Assembly (NCBI RefSeq): GCF_900112425.1
Contig: NZ_FOLP01000033.1
Span: 1-58,140 of the forward strand
Reading direction: 5' to 3'
Source of the DNA: Variovorax sp. OK212
GTDB lineage: Bacteria > Pseudomonadota > Gammaproteobacteria > Burkholderiales > Burkholderiaceae_C
DNA length: 58,140 nucleotides
The notes beneath the pieces were generated by a model, which was not told the DNA's origin, searched no databases, and saw nothing but the letters and a program-made list of their open reading frames with translations. The position numbers and the translations under genes are program-made. This document shows, piece after piece, positions 50,451-57,814 of this stretch. How positions within the stretch are numbered: position 1 is the first letter of the stretch; every line of letters starts with the position of its first letter.

Positions 50451-50780
50451 ATGCCCCGCAAGCCTCCCGTCATCGATCCCGAACGCCTGCGCGAAGGCGC
50501 AGCCCGCGCCGTGGGCGCCCTCAAGGTGCTGGCGAACGAAGAGCGCATGCTGCTGATGTGCCAGCTCTCGCAGCAGGAGCTGTGCGTGAGCGAACTCGAG
50601 GGGCAGCTCGGCATTCGCCAGCCCACGCTGTCGCAGCAGCTCGCGGTGCTGCGCAACGAAGGCGTCGTGAACACGCGGCGCGAGGGCAAGAACATCTACT
50701 ACAGCGTGGCCGACCCGGCGCTGCTCGACATCCTGGCGGTGCTCTACCGCCTCTATTGCCCCAAGGAGACCGCCGCATGA
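50451..50780 (+). CDS. bigR: BigR/SqrR-like ArsR-family repressor
   Basis: A 109-residue winged-helix repressor of the ArsR family. Cysteines at about residues 37 and 44 (MCQLSQQELCVSELEGQL) and near the end (YRLYCPKETAA) match the sulfide-sensing pair that forms an intramolecular polysulfide in BigR/SqrR. The DNA-binding helix is IRQPTLSQQLAVLRNEGVVN. It would repress the divergent blh gene and its own operon until reactive sulfur appears. Its stop overlaps the next gene (ATGA), so the transporter gene is co-translated. Confidence 0.85.
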   Translation: MPRKPPVIDPERLREGAARAVGALKVLANEERMLLMCQLSQQELCVSELEGQLGIRQPTLSQQLAVLRNEGVVNTRREGKNIYYSVADPALLDILAVLYRLYCPKETAA

Positions 50781-51226
50781 TGTCCATCGACTGGCAAGCG
50801 TTCACGCCGTGGTCGTCGCTCGCGGGCGGCGTGCTGATCGGGCTCGCGGCGGCCATGTTCGTGCTGCTGAACGGGCGCGTTGCGGGCATCAGCGGCGTGC
50901 TCGGCGGCGTACTCGGCGGGCTGCTGCGGCCCGCGCGCGGCGACATGGCCTGGCGGCTGGCCTTCGTGGGCGGCCTGGTGGCGGCGCCGCTGGTTTTCCT
51001 GGCGTGGGGTGCATGGCCGGTGCCGCGCATCGACGCGGGCTGGGGCGCCGTGGTGGCCGCCGGGCTGCTCGTGGGCGTGGGCACGCGCTACGGCGCGGGC
51101 TGCACCAGCGGCCACGGCGTGTGCGGCCTGTCGCGCTTCTCGCCGCGCTCGCTGGCCGCCACGGCCGCCTTCATGGCCGCGGGTTTCGTGACGGTTTTCG
51201 TCTTGCGCCAGCTGCTGGCCGGCTGA
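50777..51226 (+). CDS. YeeE/YedE family membrane transporter, subunit 1
   Basis: A 149-residue inner-membrane protein of the YeeE/YedE (DUF395) family, related to thiosulfate or sulfur-compound importers and PmpA-type proteins of the BigR regulon. The family signature VGTRYGAGCTSGHGVCGLSR with its two cysteines is present. Hydrophobic segments include SLAGGVLIGLAAAMFVLL and ATAAFMAAGFVTVFVL. ATG at 50777 overlaps the regulator stop. It works with the next gene as a two-part channel. Confidence 0.88.
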   Translation: MMSIDWQAFTPWSSLAGGVLIGLAAAMFVLLNGRVAGISGVLGGVLGGLLRPARGDMAWRLAFVGGLVAAPLVFLAWGAWPVPRIDAGWGAVVAAGLLVGVGTRYGAGCTSGHGVCGLSRFSPRSLAATAAFMAAGFVTVFVLRQLLAG

Positions 51227-51238
51227 AGGAGAGGCACC

Positions 51239-51676
51239 ATGCTCGCATTCACTTCCTTCCTCAGCGGCTTGCTCTTCGGCATCGGCCTGATCGTCTCCGG
51301 CATGGCGAACCCGGCCAAGGTGCTGGGCTTCCTCGACCTCTTCGGGCGCTGGGACCCCTCGCTCGCGCTGGTGATGGGGGGCGCCGTGGCCGTGGGCACG
51401 GTCGCCTTCTTCATTGCGGCACGCCGCAAGCGCTCGCTGCTGGGTGCGCCGATGCAGCTGCCCACCTCGCGCCGCATCGACCGGCGGCTGCTCGGCGGCG
51501 CCCTGGTGTTCGGGGCCGGCTGGGGCCTCGCGGGCTTCTGCCCCGGCCCGGGCCTCGTCGCGCTGGGCATGGGTGAAGCCAAGGCCGCGGCGTTCGTGGC
51601 GGCCATGCTCGCGGGGATGATGGTGTTCGAATGGCTCGAACGCCGCCGCGCCGCCCGCGCCCCGGTTCAGGCGTAG
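51239..51676 (+). CDS. YeeE/YedE family membrane transporter, subunit 2 (DUF6691-type)
   Basis: A 145-residue inner-membrane partner of the preceding gene, with the related motif GLIVSGMANPAKVLGFLDLF at the start and GAGWGLAGFCPGPGLVALG near the middle, including the conserved cysteine. Three to four hydrophobic segments are seen. It lies 12 bp after the first subunit. The pair presumably moves sulfur compounds such as thiosulfate or sulfite, consistent with BigR control. The last 10 bp overlap the end of the convergent desaturase gene. Confidence 0.87.
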   Translation: MLAFTSFLSGLLFGIGLIVSGMANPAKVLGFLDLFGRWDPSLALVMGGAVAVGTVAFFIAARRKRSLLGAPMQLPTSRRIDRRLLGGALVFGAGWGLAGFCPGPGLVALGMGEAKAAAFVAAMLAGMMVFEWLERRRAARAPVQA

Positions 51677-52851
51677 GAGCGCAGCCGCACCGAGAAATCG
51701 GCCAGCGGCGCAATGCCGCTGTCTTCCGCGCGCTCGCACCAGTCCTGCAGGCGCCGCACCAGCTGCTCGCCGGTGGCGCCCGAGCGTGCCCACAGCACGG
51801 TGAGTTCGCGGCGCATGGCGTACATGGTCTGCAGCGCCTGCGAGGCGCTCAGGGCCGACACCAGCTGCGCATGGCGCGACGCGCCGAGCGCGCCCTCGTC
51901 CTTGCCCAGCCATGACTTCACGCCGCGCAGCGCGCGCGCCTTTTGCGGCGCCTGCTCGCGCAGCCGGCCGAACTCGCGGCCATAGGCCTGCTTCAGCGAG
52001 CGCGTGTAGCTCGACAGCACGTCGTAGTGATGGCGAATGACGGCCTGCACCGTGTCCAGGTCGATGTCGGTGCGCGGCGCCACCAGCCGCGGCTTCGGCG
52101 CCAGGTGCTTCACCTTCGCCAGGCCCAGCGCCTGCAGCGTGCGGATGTAGAGCCAGCCGATGTCGAACTCGTACCACTTGCTCGACAGCTTGGCCGAGGT
52201 CGGAAAGGCGTGGTGGTTGTTGTGCAGCTCTTCCCCGCCGATCAGGATGCCGATGGGCGAGATGTTGGTACTGGCGTCGGCCGCGGGCCAGTTGCGGTAG
52301 CCCCAGTAGTGGCCGATGCCGTTGACCACGCCGGCCGCCCAGAACGGGATCCACGCGATCTGCGTGAACAGGATCAGCAGGCCCGGCACCACGCCGAACA
52401 GCGCCATGTCGAGCAGCCCCATCAGCACGATGCCCAGCACCTGGTGGCGGGTGTACAGCCTGCGCTCGATCCAGTCGTCGGGCGTGCCGTGGCCGTAGCG
52501 CGCCAGCGTTTCCTTGTTGGAGGCCTCGTGCGCGTACAGCGCCACGCCGCGCCACAGCACGCGGCTCAAGCCGTACACCTGCGGGCTGTGCGGGTCTTCG
52601 GGCGTCTCGCACTTGGCGTGGTGCTTGCGGTGCACCGCGGCCCACTGCTTGGTGACCATGCCGGTGGTGAGCCACAGCCAGAAGCGGAAGAAGTGGCTGA
52701 CCGCCGGATGCAGATCGAGCGCGCGGTGCGCCTGGTGGCGGTGCAGGAAGATGGTGACCGACGCGATGGTGACGTGCGTGAGCGCCAGTGCAACGAGCAC
52801 GTAGCCCCACCAGGGAAGATCGAAAGCGCCGGTAAAAAGCAGTGAATGCAT
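51667..52851 (-). CDS. Acyl-CoA/acyl-lipid fatty acid desaturase
   Basis: A 394-residue membrane desaturase that introduces a double bond into fatty acyl chains using O2 and a di-iron centre. The three histidine boxes are complete: FLHRHQAHRALD, HRKHHAKCETPED and HNNHHAFPTSAKL. Transmembrane segments lie around residues 12-30 and 150-200. The ATG at 52851 is preferred to an upstream in-frame start. An FNR-type box is 53 bp upstream, which fits an enzyme that needs oxygen. A long C-terminal tail of about 150 residues (from VAPRTDIDLDTVQAV) has no recognised domain. Confidence 0.88.
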   Translation of the reverse strand: MHSLLFTGAFDLPWWGYVLVALALTHVTIASVTIFLHRHQAHRALDLHPAVSHFFRFWLWLTTGMVTKQWAAVHRKHHAKCETPEDPHSPQVYGLSRVLWRGVALYAHEASNKETLARYGHGTPDDWIERRLYTRHQVLGIVLMGLLDMALFGVVPGLLILFTQIAWIPFWAAGVVNGIGHYWGYRNWPAADASTNISPIGILIGGEELHNNHHAFPTSAKLSSKWYEFDIGWLYIRTLQALGLAKVKHLAPKPRLVAPRTDIDLDTVQAVIRHHYDVLSSYTRSLKQAYGREFGRLREQAPQKARALRGVKSWLGKDEGALGASRHAQLVSALSASQALQTMYAMRRELTVLWARSGATGEQLVRRLQDWCERAEDSGIAPLADFSVRLRSYA

Positions 52852-52903
52852 GCGTGCCTCTTGAACGAAGAGGCGATTCTGCGAAGCGCGCGCCAAGGGA
52901 CGC

Positions 52904-52917
52904 TTGCGCCAGATCAA
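52904..52917 (-). promoter_or_regulatory. FNR/Anr-type box upstream of desaturase
   Basis: TTGCGCCAGATCAA fits TTGAT-N4-ATCAA in 8 of 10 positions. It lies 53 bp before the desaturase start. Confidence 0.5.
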
Positions 52918-52961
52918 GCGCGTTGCAGCCGCAGCCCGGGAACCGCACGGGCGCCGAGGCC

Positions 52962-52975
52962 TTGACGCACATCCA
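52962..52975. promoter_or_regulatory. Weak FNR-type box
   Basis: TTGACGCACATCCA fits the FNR consensus in 8 of 10 positions, between the desaturase and the response regulator genes. It is the weakest of the sites. Confidence 0.35.
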
Positions 52976-53029
52976 TGCGAGAGGCGACCGCCGCTTTCAT
53001 GCGGGGCCGGTTCTTCCACGACGCAGGCA

Positions 53030-53080
53030 CCGCGCTGAAGGGCGCTGAAGGCGCGCTGAAGGGCGCTGAAGGCGCGCTGA
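53030..53080. repeat. Short tandem repeat, 21-bp unit
   Basis: Unit of 21 bp (GCGCGCTGAAGG followed by GCGCTGAAG), about 2.4 copies, between the desaturase and the response regulator. Its meaning is not known. Confidence 0.6.
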
Positions 53081-53155
53081 CCTGCGCCGAACCCGCACCG
53101 ACGGCGCAAACATGCGTGCTACGCTCCCCCGGATTCCGGATGCTCCCCCTCCCGC

Positions 53156-53890
53156 ATGAAACCCGCACCCCACATCGCGGTGCTCGACGATGAAGTCGAC
53201 ATCACGCAACTCCTGGCCAGCTACCTGCAGAGCCACGGCTTTCGCGTCACGCAACTGCACGACGGCCGCGCGCTGATGTCGCTCATGGCCGCCGACCCGG
53301 CCGACCTGGTGCTGCTCGACCTCGGCCTGCCCGGCGAGGACGGTTTTTCGATCGCGCGGCGCATGCGCGAAAACTGGCACTGCGGCCTGGTCATCGTCAC
53401 GGGCCGCGGCGACGCGGTCGACAAGGTGGTCGGCCTCGAGGTGGGCGCCGACGACTACGTGACCAAGCCCTTCGACCTGCGCGAACTGGTCGCGCGCGTG
53501 AAGGCGGTGCTGCGCAGGCTCACACCCGCGGCACCCGTGGCGGCAACGGCATCGGCACCGGCGGCCTCGCCCGAGAAGATGCGCTTTGCAGATTGGCTGC
53601 TCGACACCGCCGCGCGCCGCCTCACCAACCCGCAGGGCGCGGAGGTGGCGCTCACCGCCGGCGAGTTCGACCTGCTCTGCGCCTTCGCGCGGCACCCCGG
53701 GCGCGTGCTGTCGCGCGACTTCCTGATCGAGCAGACGCGCGGGCGCGAGGCCGCGCCCTTCGACCGCACGATCGACGTGCAGGTCGGGCGGCTGCGCAAG
53801 AAGATCGAGGCCGACGCGGACGATCCGCAGCTCATCAAGTCGGTGCGCGGCGCGGGCTACATCCTCGTGCCGCCGGTCTCGCATGGTTGA
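53156..53890 (+). CDS. OmpR/PhoB-family response regulator
   Basis: A 244-residue response regulator. Receiver residues are DDEVD (acidic pair, residues 11-12), the phosphorylated aspartate in LVLLDLGLPGEDG, and the lysine of TKPFDLRELVARV. The C-terminal winged-helix domain includes LTAGEFDLLCAFARHPGRVL and FDRTIDVQVGRLRKKIE. A proline/alanine-rich linker separates them. It would bind DNA when phosphorylated by the kinase whose gene overlaps its own by 8 bases. Targets unknown. Confidence 0.93.
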   Translation: MKPAPHIAVLDDEVDITQLLASYLQSHGFRVTQLHDGRALMSLMAADPADLVLLDLGLPGEDGFSIARRMRENWHCGLVIVTGRGDAVDKVVGLEVGADDYVTKPFDLRELVARVKAVLRRLTPAAPVAATASAPAASPEKMRFADWLLDTAARRLTNPQGAEVALTAGEFDLLCAFARHPGRVLSRDFLIEQTRGREAAPFDRTIDVQVGRLRKKIEADADDPQLIKSVRGAGYILVPPVSHG

Positions 53891-56012
53891 CGCGGCGCGC
53901 CACCTCGCCGCGCTCTCGCTGCCTTCGGGCATCGAGGAAGGCAGCGTGTTCCGCTCGCTCTTCATCGCCTACCCCGACTCGCTGCTGCTGGTCGACCAAG
54001 CCGGCGCCATCATGCTGGCCAACCCCTCGGCCGCGGCGCTGCTGGGCTACGCCCCCGACGAGCTCGTGGGCCTGAACGTCGACGTGCTGGTGCCCGACAG
54101 CATCCGCCCGCGCCATGCCTCCTACCGCGAGGCCTACGGCCGCGCGCCGCGCCCGCGCCCCATGGGCACGGACATGGAGCTGGTGGCCAAGCGCAAGGAC
54201 GGCAGCGAGGTGATGGTCGAGATCGCGCTCAGCCCGCTGCAGGACCAGGGCCTGCCCTTCGTGGTGGCCGCGATCCGCGACATCGGCGCCTACCCGCGCG
54301 TGAAGCAGGCGCTGCAGCGCGCGCGCTACAGCGACCACCTGGCACAGCTCGGCCGCCTGGCCGTCGACACGCGCGACCTCAACGTGGTGCTCGAGCAGGT
54401 GCCGCGCATCGCCGCGGCGGGCCTGGAGGTCGAGGTGGCGATGGTGCTGCTGCTGGAAAGCAGCGGGCTCGAATTTCGCGTGGCGAGCGCGCTGGGCAAC
54501 GTGCCCGGCGAGGAGATCGGCGCGCGCATTGCCAACCGGCCCGACACGCCGCCGGGCTTCGTGCTGTCGCAGGGCCGCCCGGTGGTCATTGCCGACTACC
54601 GCGAGGAGCGCCGCTTCGCGGTGCCGCCGGGCTACCTGGAGGCCGGCCTGGTCAGCGCGCTGGCGGTGCCGCTGTCGGACCGGGGCCGCGTGATCGGCAT
54701 GCTGTCGGTGCGCTCCAAGGAGGCCAAGCGCTTCGGCGAGGAAGAGCAGCGCTTCCTGGAATCGCTCTCCAACCTGCTGGCCACCAGCCTGCAGCGCGTG
54801 CAGACCGAAGAGGCGCTCGCGCATGCCCAGCGGCTGGAAAGCGTGGGCCAGCTCACCGGCGGCATTGCGCACGACTTCAACAACCTGCTCACCGTGATCC
54901 AGGGCAACCTGCAGGTGCTCGAGGAACTGCCCGCGCTCGCGCAGGACGCCTACGCGCAGCAGCTCGTGGCGGCCGCCATGCGCGCCAGCCGGCGCGGCGC
55001 CGAGCTCACCGGCAAGCTGCTGGCCTTCTCGCGGCGGCAGGTGCTGCAGCCCGGCGTGGTCGACATCCATGCGCTGCTGCATTCGCTGGCCGACATGCTG
55101 CGCCGCACGCTCGACCAGCACATCCACATCGCGGTCGACACGCCGCCGGGCTGCCCGCCGGTGCTGGCCGACCCGGTGCAGCTCGAGTCGGCGCTGCTGA
55201 ACATTGCCATCAACGCGCGCGACGCGATGCCCGAGGGCGGCACGCTGCACTTTCGCACCGAGGCCGGCACGTCGCCGCCACCCACCTTGAGCGCGCCGGG
55301 CGTGGAGCCGAACGCCGAAGGCCGCTTCGTCGCCATCTCCATCTCGGACACCGGCACGGGCATGACGGACGAGGTGAAGGAGCGCGTGTTCGAACCCTTC
55401 TTCACCACCAAGGCAGCGGGCCGCGGCACGGGCCTGGGCATGAGCACGGTGTACGGCTTCGTCAAGCAGTCGAAGGGCGCCGTGGCCGTCGACAGCCGGC
55501 TGGCCGCGGGCACCACGGTCACGCTGTACCTGCCGCAGCTCGAAGAAGCCGGTGACGAGCCTGCCGCAGGTTCGGCCATGGCCGAGGAACTCGCCGACGA
55601 AGCCATTCCGGCGGGCCTGCGCGTGATGCTGGTGGAAGACGACGCCGAGGTCCGCAAGGTGGTGCAGACCTTCCTGCTCACGCTGGGTTGCGAGGTGGAG
55701 ACGGCGGCCAACGGTGAAGAAGCGCTGTCGGCGATGTCGAAAATTCCTGGTGTCTCCGCGCAGCGTGGCGAGCCCTTCGACCTGCTGCTGAGCGACATCG
55801 CCCTCGGCGCCGGCATGCGCGGCACGCAGCTTGCGGCCGAAGTGCAGCAGCGCTTTCCGCGCATCGCGATCCTGCTGATGTCGGGCTTCTCGTCGGAACT
55901 GCTGGACGCCGACCGAAGCGTGCCGCAGAGCTGGGAACTGCTGCCCAAGCCCTGCACGCGCGCCGAACTCGCGCGCGCCATCGCGCGGCTGCTGGCCGCG
56001 CGGTTGCCCTGA
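53883..56012 (+). CDS. PAS-GAF hybrid sensor histidine kinase with C-terminal receiver
   Basis: A 709-residue soluble hybrid kinase with no membrane segment. Order of domains: PAS (about 22-135, with DSLLLVDQAGAIMLANPSAA), GAF (about 155-310, with VSALAVPLSDRGRVIGMLSV), HisKA with GGIAHDFNNLLTVIQGNLQ (His about 332), HATPase with NIAINARDAMPEGG and GRGTGLGMSTVYGFVK, and a receiver (about 585-705) with MLVEDDAEVRKV and the aspartate of LLLSDIALG. It phosphorylates its own receiver and the OmpR-type regulator encoded upstream. The ligand is unknown; the neighbours suggest redox or oxygen. Confidence 0.92.
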   Translation: MVDAARHLAALSLPSGIEEGSVFRSLFIAYPDSLLLVDQAGAIMLANPSAAALLGYAPDELVGLNVDVLVPDSIRPRHASYREAYGRAPRPRPMGTDMELVAKRKDGSEVMVEIALSPLQDQGLPFVVAAIRDIGAYPRVKQALQRARYSDHLAQLGRLAVDTRDLNVVLEQVPRIAAAGLEVEVAMVLLLESSGLEFRVASALGNVPGEEIGARIANRPDTPPGFVLSQGRPVVIADYREERRFAVPPGYLEAGLVSALAVPLSDRGRVIGMLSVRSKEAKRFGEEEQRFLESLSNLLATSLQRVQTEEALAHAQRLESVGQLTGGIAHDFNNLLTVIQGNLQVLEELPALAQDAYAQQLVAAAMRASRRGAELTGKLLAFSRRQVLQPGVVDIHALLHSLADMLRRTLDQHIHIAVDTPPGCPPVLADPVQLESALLNIAINARDAMPEGGTLHFRTEAGTSPPPTLSAPGVEPNAEGRFVAISISDTGTGMTDEVKERVFEPFFTTKAAGRGTGLGMSTVYGFVKQSKGAVAVDSRLAAGTTVTLYLPQLEEAGDEPAAGSAMAEELADEAIPAGLRVMLVEDDAEVRKVVQTFLLTLGCEVETAANGEEALSAMSKIPGVSAQRGEPFDLLLSDIALGAGMRGTQLAAEVQQRFPRIAILLMSGFSSELLDADRSVPQSWELLPKPCTRAELARAIARLLAARLP

Positions 56013-56016
56013 AGGC

Positions 56017-56721
56017 TTACTGCAGCAGGGCCGGCGCGGGCGCCAGGCAGCGCTGCACGAAGGCCGAGAGCGCGCCCACGTCGGGAATCTGCACGTCGCG
56101 GCGGCCCTTCTCGGCGAAGCCGATGACCTTGTCGCGCGCCAGCCGCGACAGCGCCCGGCTCACGCTTTCCAGCGTCATGCCCAGGTAGTTGCCGATCTCG
56201 GCGCGCGTCATGCGCAGCGTGATCTGGTCGGTGCGCATGCCGCGCTCGGCCAGCGACTCGGCCCAGTAACGCAGGAAGTCGGCCACGCGCGCATCGGCCG
56301 GCAGCGTGCACACCGACATCAGCGACTCTCGGTCGTTCGCGATCTCGCGGCTCATGGCCGCATGCAGCACCTGCAGCAGCGGCGGGTGCTTCAGGCAGGC
56401 GGCCAGCAGCGCGTCGTACGGCACGATCCAGACCTCGCCGGTGTCCATGGCGACCGCGTCGCAGGCGCAGTGCCCGCCCGCGATGCCGTCGAAGCCCAGC
56501 CAGTCGCCGCGAAACCTCAGGCCCACCACCTGCTCGCGGCCGTCGGCCGAGAGGTTGACGATCTTGAAGAAGCCCGAGTTCAGGATGTACAGGTTGTCGA
56601 AGCGCTGGCCGGACTGGTAGATCACGTCGCCGGTGCGCACCAGGCGGCGCTGCGGCCGCAGCCAATCGCTGAGCAGCTTCAGCGTGTCGGCGGTGTTCTC
56701 GGCGGCGGCGAATTCGATCAT
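56017..56721 (-). CDS. Crp/Fnr-family transcriptional regulator
   Basis: A 234-residue regulator with a cyclic-nucleotide-like domain and a helix-turn-helix. The start at 56721 (GAGGAG upstream) gives MIEFAAAENTADTLKLLSDW. The sensor contains RFRGDWLGFDGIAGGHCACD and AMDTGEVWIVPYDALLAAC, and the recognition helix is GNYLGMTLESVSRALSRLAR with the E-SR residues of FNR. The N-terminal CxxC cluster of classic Fe-S FNR is absent, so it may not bind a 4Fe-4S cluster. A perfect FNR box lies upstream between this gene and the half-carbamoyltransferase gene. Confidence 0.88.
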   Translation of the reverse strand: MIEFAAAENTADTLKLLSDWLRPQRRLVRTGDVIYQSGQRFDNLYILNSGFFKIVNLSADGREQVVGLRFRGDWLGFDGIAGGHCACDAVAMDTGEVWIVPYDALLAACLKHPPLLQVLHAAMSREIANDRESLMSVCTLPADARVADFLRYWAESLAERGMRTDQITLRMTRAEIGNYLGMTLESVSRALSRLARDKVIGFAEKGRRDVQIPDVGALSAFVQRCLAPAPALLQ

Positions 56722-56880
56722 CTGGGGCTCCTCGGGCGGCGGTGTGCCGCGTGTGTCTTGTCGATGCATCGATGCTAGGCAGCGCCGCCCCGCGCAGTGC
56801 CAATGCTCGGCATCGGTCGGTAACGCTCGGTGAATGCTGTGTGTCCGGCGTGTATCAACGCCGCGGGACGCGCCGCGCGC

Positions 56881-56894
56881 TTGATGCACATCAA
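56881..56894. promoter_or_regulatory. Perfect FNR/Anr box
   Basis: TTGATGCACATCAA is a full match to TTGAT-N4-ATCAA. It lies 54 bp before the plus-strand gene at 56948 (near the class II activation position) and 160 bp before the fnr-type gene. Confidence 0.8.
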
Positions 56895-56947
56895 ATCCGG
56901 CGCAGGCGGCGGGGCTAGCCTTGCGGCCTCGGACCATCACCCTCGCC

Positions 56948-57448
56948 ATGCTCACTTCTTCCGCTCACCCGAACCTCCGCGCCCACCAGCCGCTGTCGCC
57001 GCAGGACGCGGCGGAACTGGCCGACCTTGCCCGGCGGCTGCGGCAGCTCGCGCAGGCCGGCGCCGTGCCGCCGCTGCTGCGCGGCAAGAACATCGGCCTG
57101 CTGCGCGCTTCGCACAACGGCGAGGTGTCGGTGCTGCTGCTGCAGGCCGCCCGCGAACTGGGCGCGCACGTGGCCACGATGCGCTGGAGCCTCTCGGGCG
57201 CCAGCCAGCCCGGCGAGGTGCGGCACACGGGGCGCATGCTCGGGCGCCTGTACGACGCGCTGGTGTGCCAGGGCATGGCGCCGGAGCAGGTGCGCCAGGT
57301 CAGCCTGGCCGCGGGCATTCCGGTGTTCGACGACATCGCCGCCGACGGGCACCCGTCGGCCGGCCTTGCCGATGCGCTGGGCGACGCGCCGGCGAGCGAG
57401 AACCGGCGCTTCGTGCTGCAGGCGCTGCTGGTGGACGGGTTGGCCTGA
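56948..57448 (+). CDS. Ornithine-carbamoyltransferase-like N-domain protein
   Basis: A 166-residue protein matching only the N-terminal (carbamoyl-phosphate) domain of ornithine carbamoyltransferase. Parallel motifs are LLRGKNIGLLRASHNGEVSV in place of the STRTR loop, LGAHVATMRWSL, HTGRMLGRLYDALVCQGM (for DTARVLGRMYDAI) and DGHPSAGLAD (for HPTQ-LAD). The second, ornithine-binding domain is missing and the STRTR residues that bind carbamoyl phosphate are replaced, so catalysis is unlikely; it may be a regulator or oligomer partner. The ATG at 56948 is 54 bp after an FNR box. Confidence 0.65.
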   Translation: MLTSSAHPNLRAHQPLSPQDAAELADLARRLRQLAQAGAVPPLLRGKNIGLLRASHNGEVSVLLLQAARELGAHVATMRWSLSGASQPGEVRHTGRMLGRLYDALVCQGMAPEQVRQVSLAAGIPVFDDIAADGHPSAGLADALGDAPASENRRFVLQALLVDGLA

Positions 57449-57814
57449 AGCGGCGTTGAGCCGGCCGCAAGGGTCCCGGAGGCTGGGGCCGAGTACGCGG
57501 GCGATATGCAGGGCAGCTTGTGCGATTCGGTGCTTGCAGTGCCCGGTGAATTGCACACGCCGGTTCGCAGGGTTTACACCGCTTGGCCGCGCGTGGGGGC
57601 TGCGGCATTCTGGCCTCTCCCGCCGCTCGCAGCACGATCCAGGAGCGAGCCTCGCCGCACCGGCGCCAGACCGCGACACACACGCATGCTCCACACCCTC
57701 AACCCCGCAACGCATGGGCACGCAAGGCCATTCAACGGCGTAGCTCCGGCGCAGGTCCGCGCCGTGGAACGAAGCCGCCGCCGGTCGGCTCGGCTGGCCC
57801 TCTAGATTCCACGC
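57449..57814. other. Intergenic region before the last gene
   Basis: About 370 bp. Some short reading frames with no domain were seen; no clear promoter. The 3' part leads to the ATG at 57815. Confidence 0.35.
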
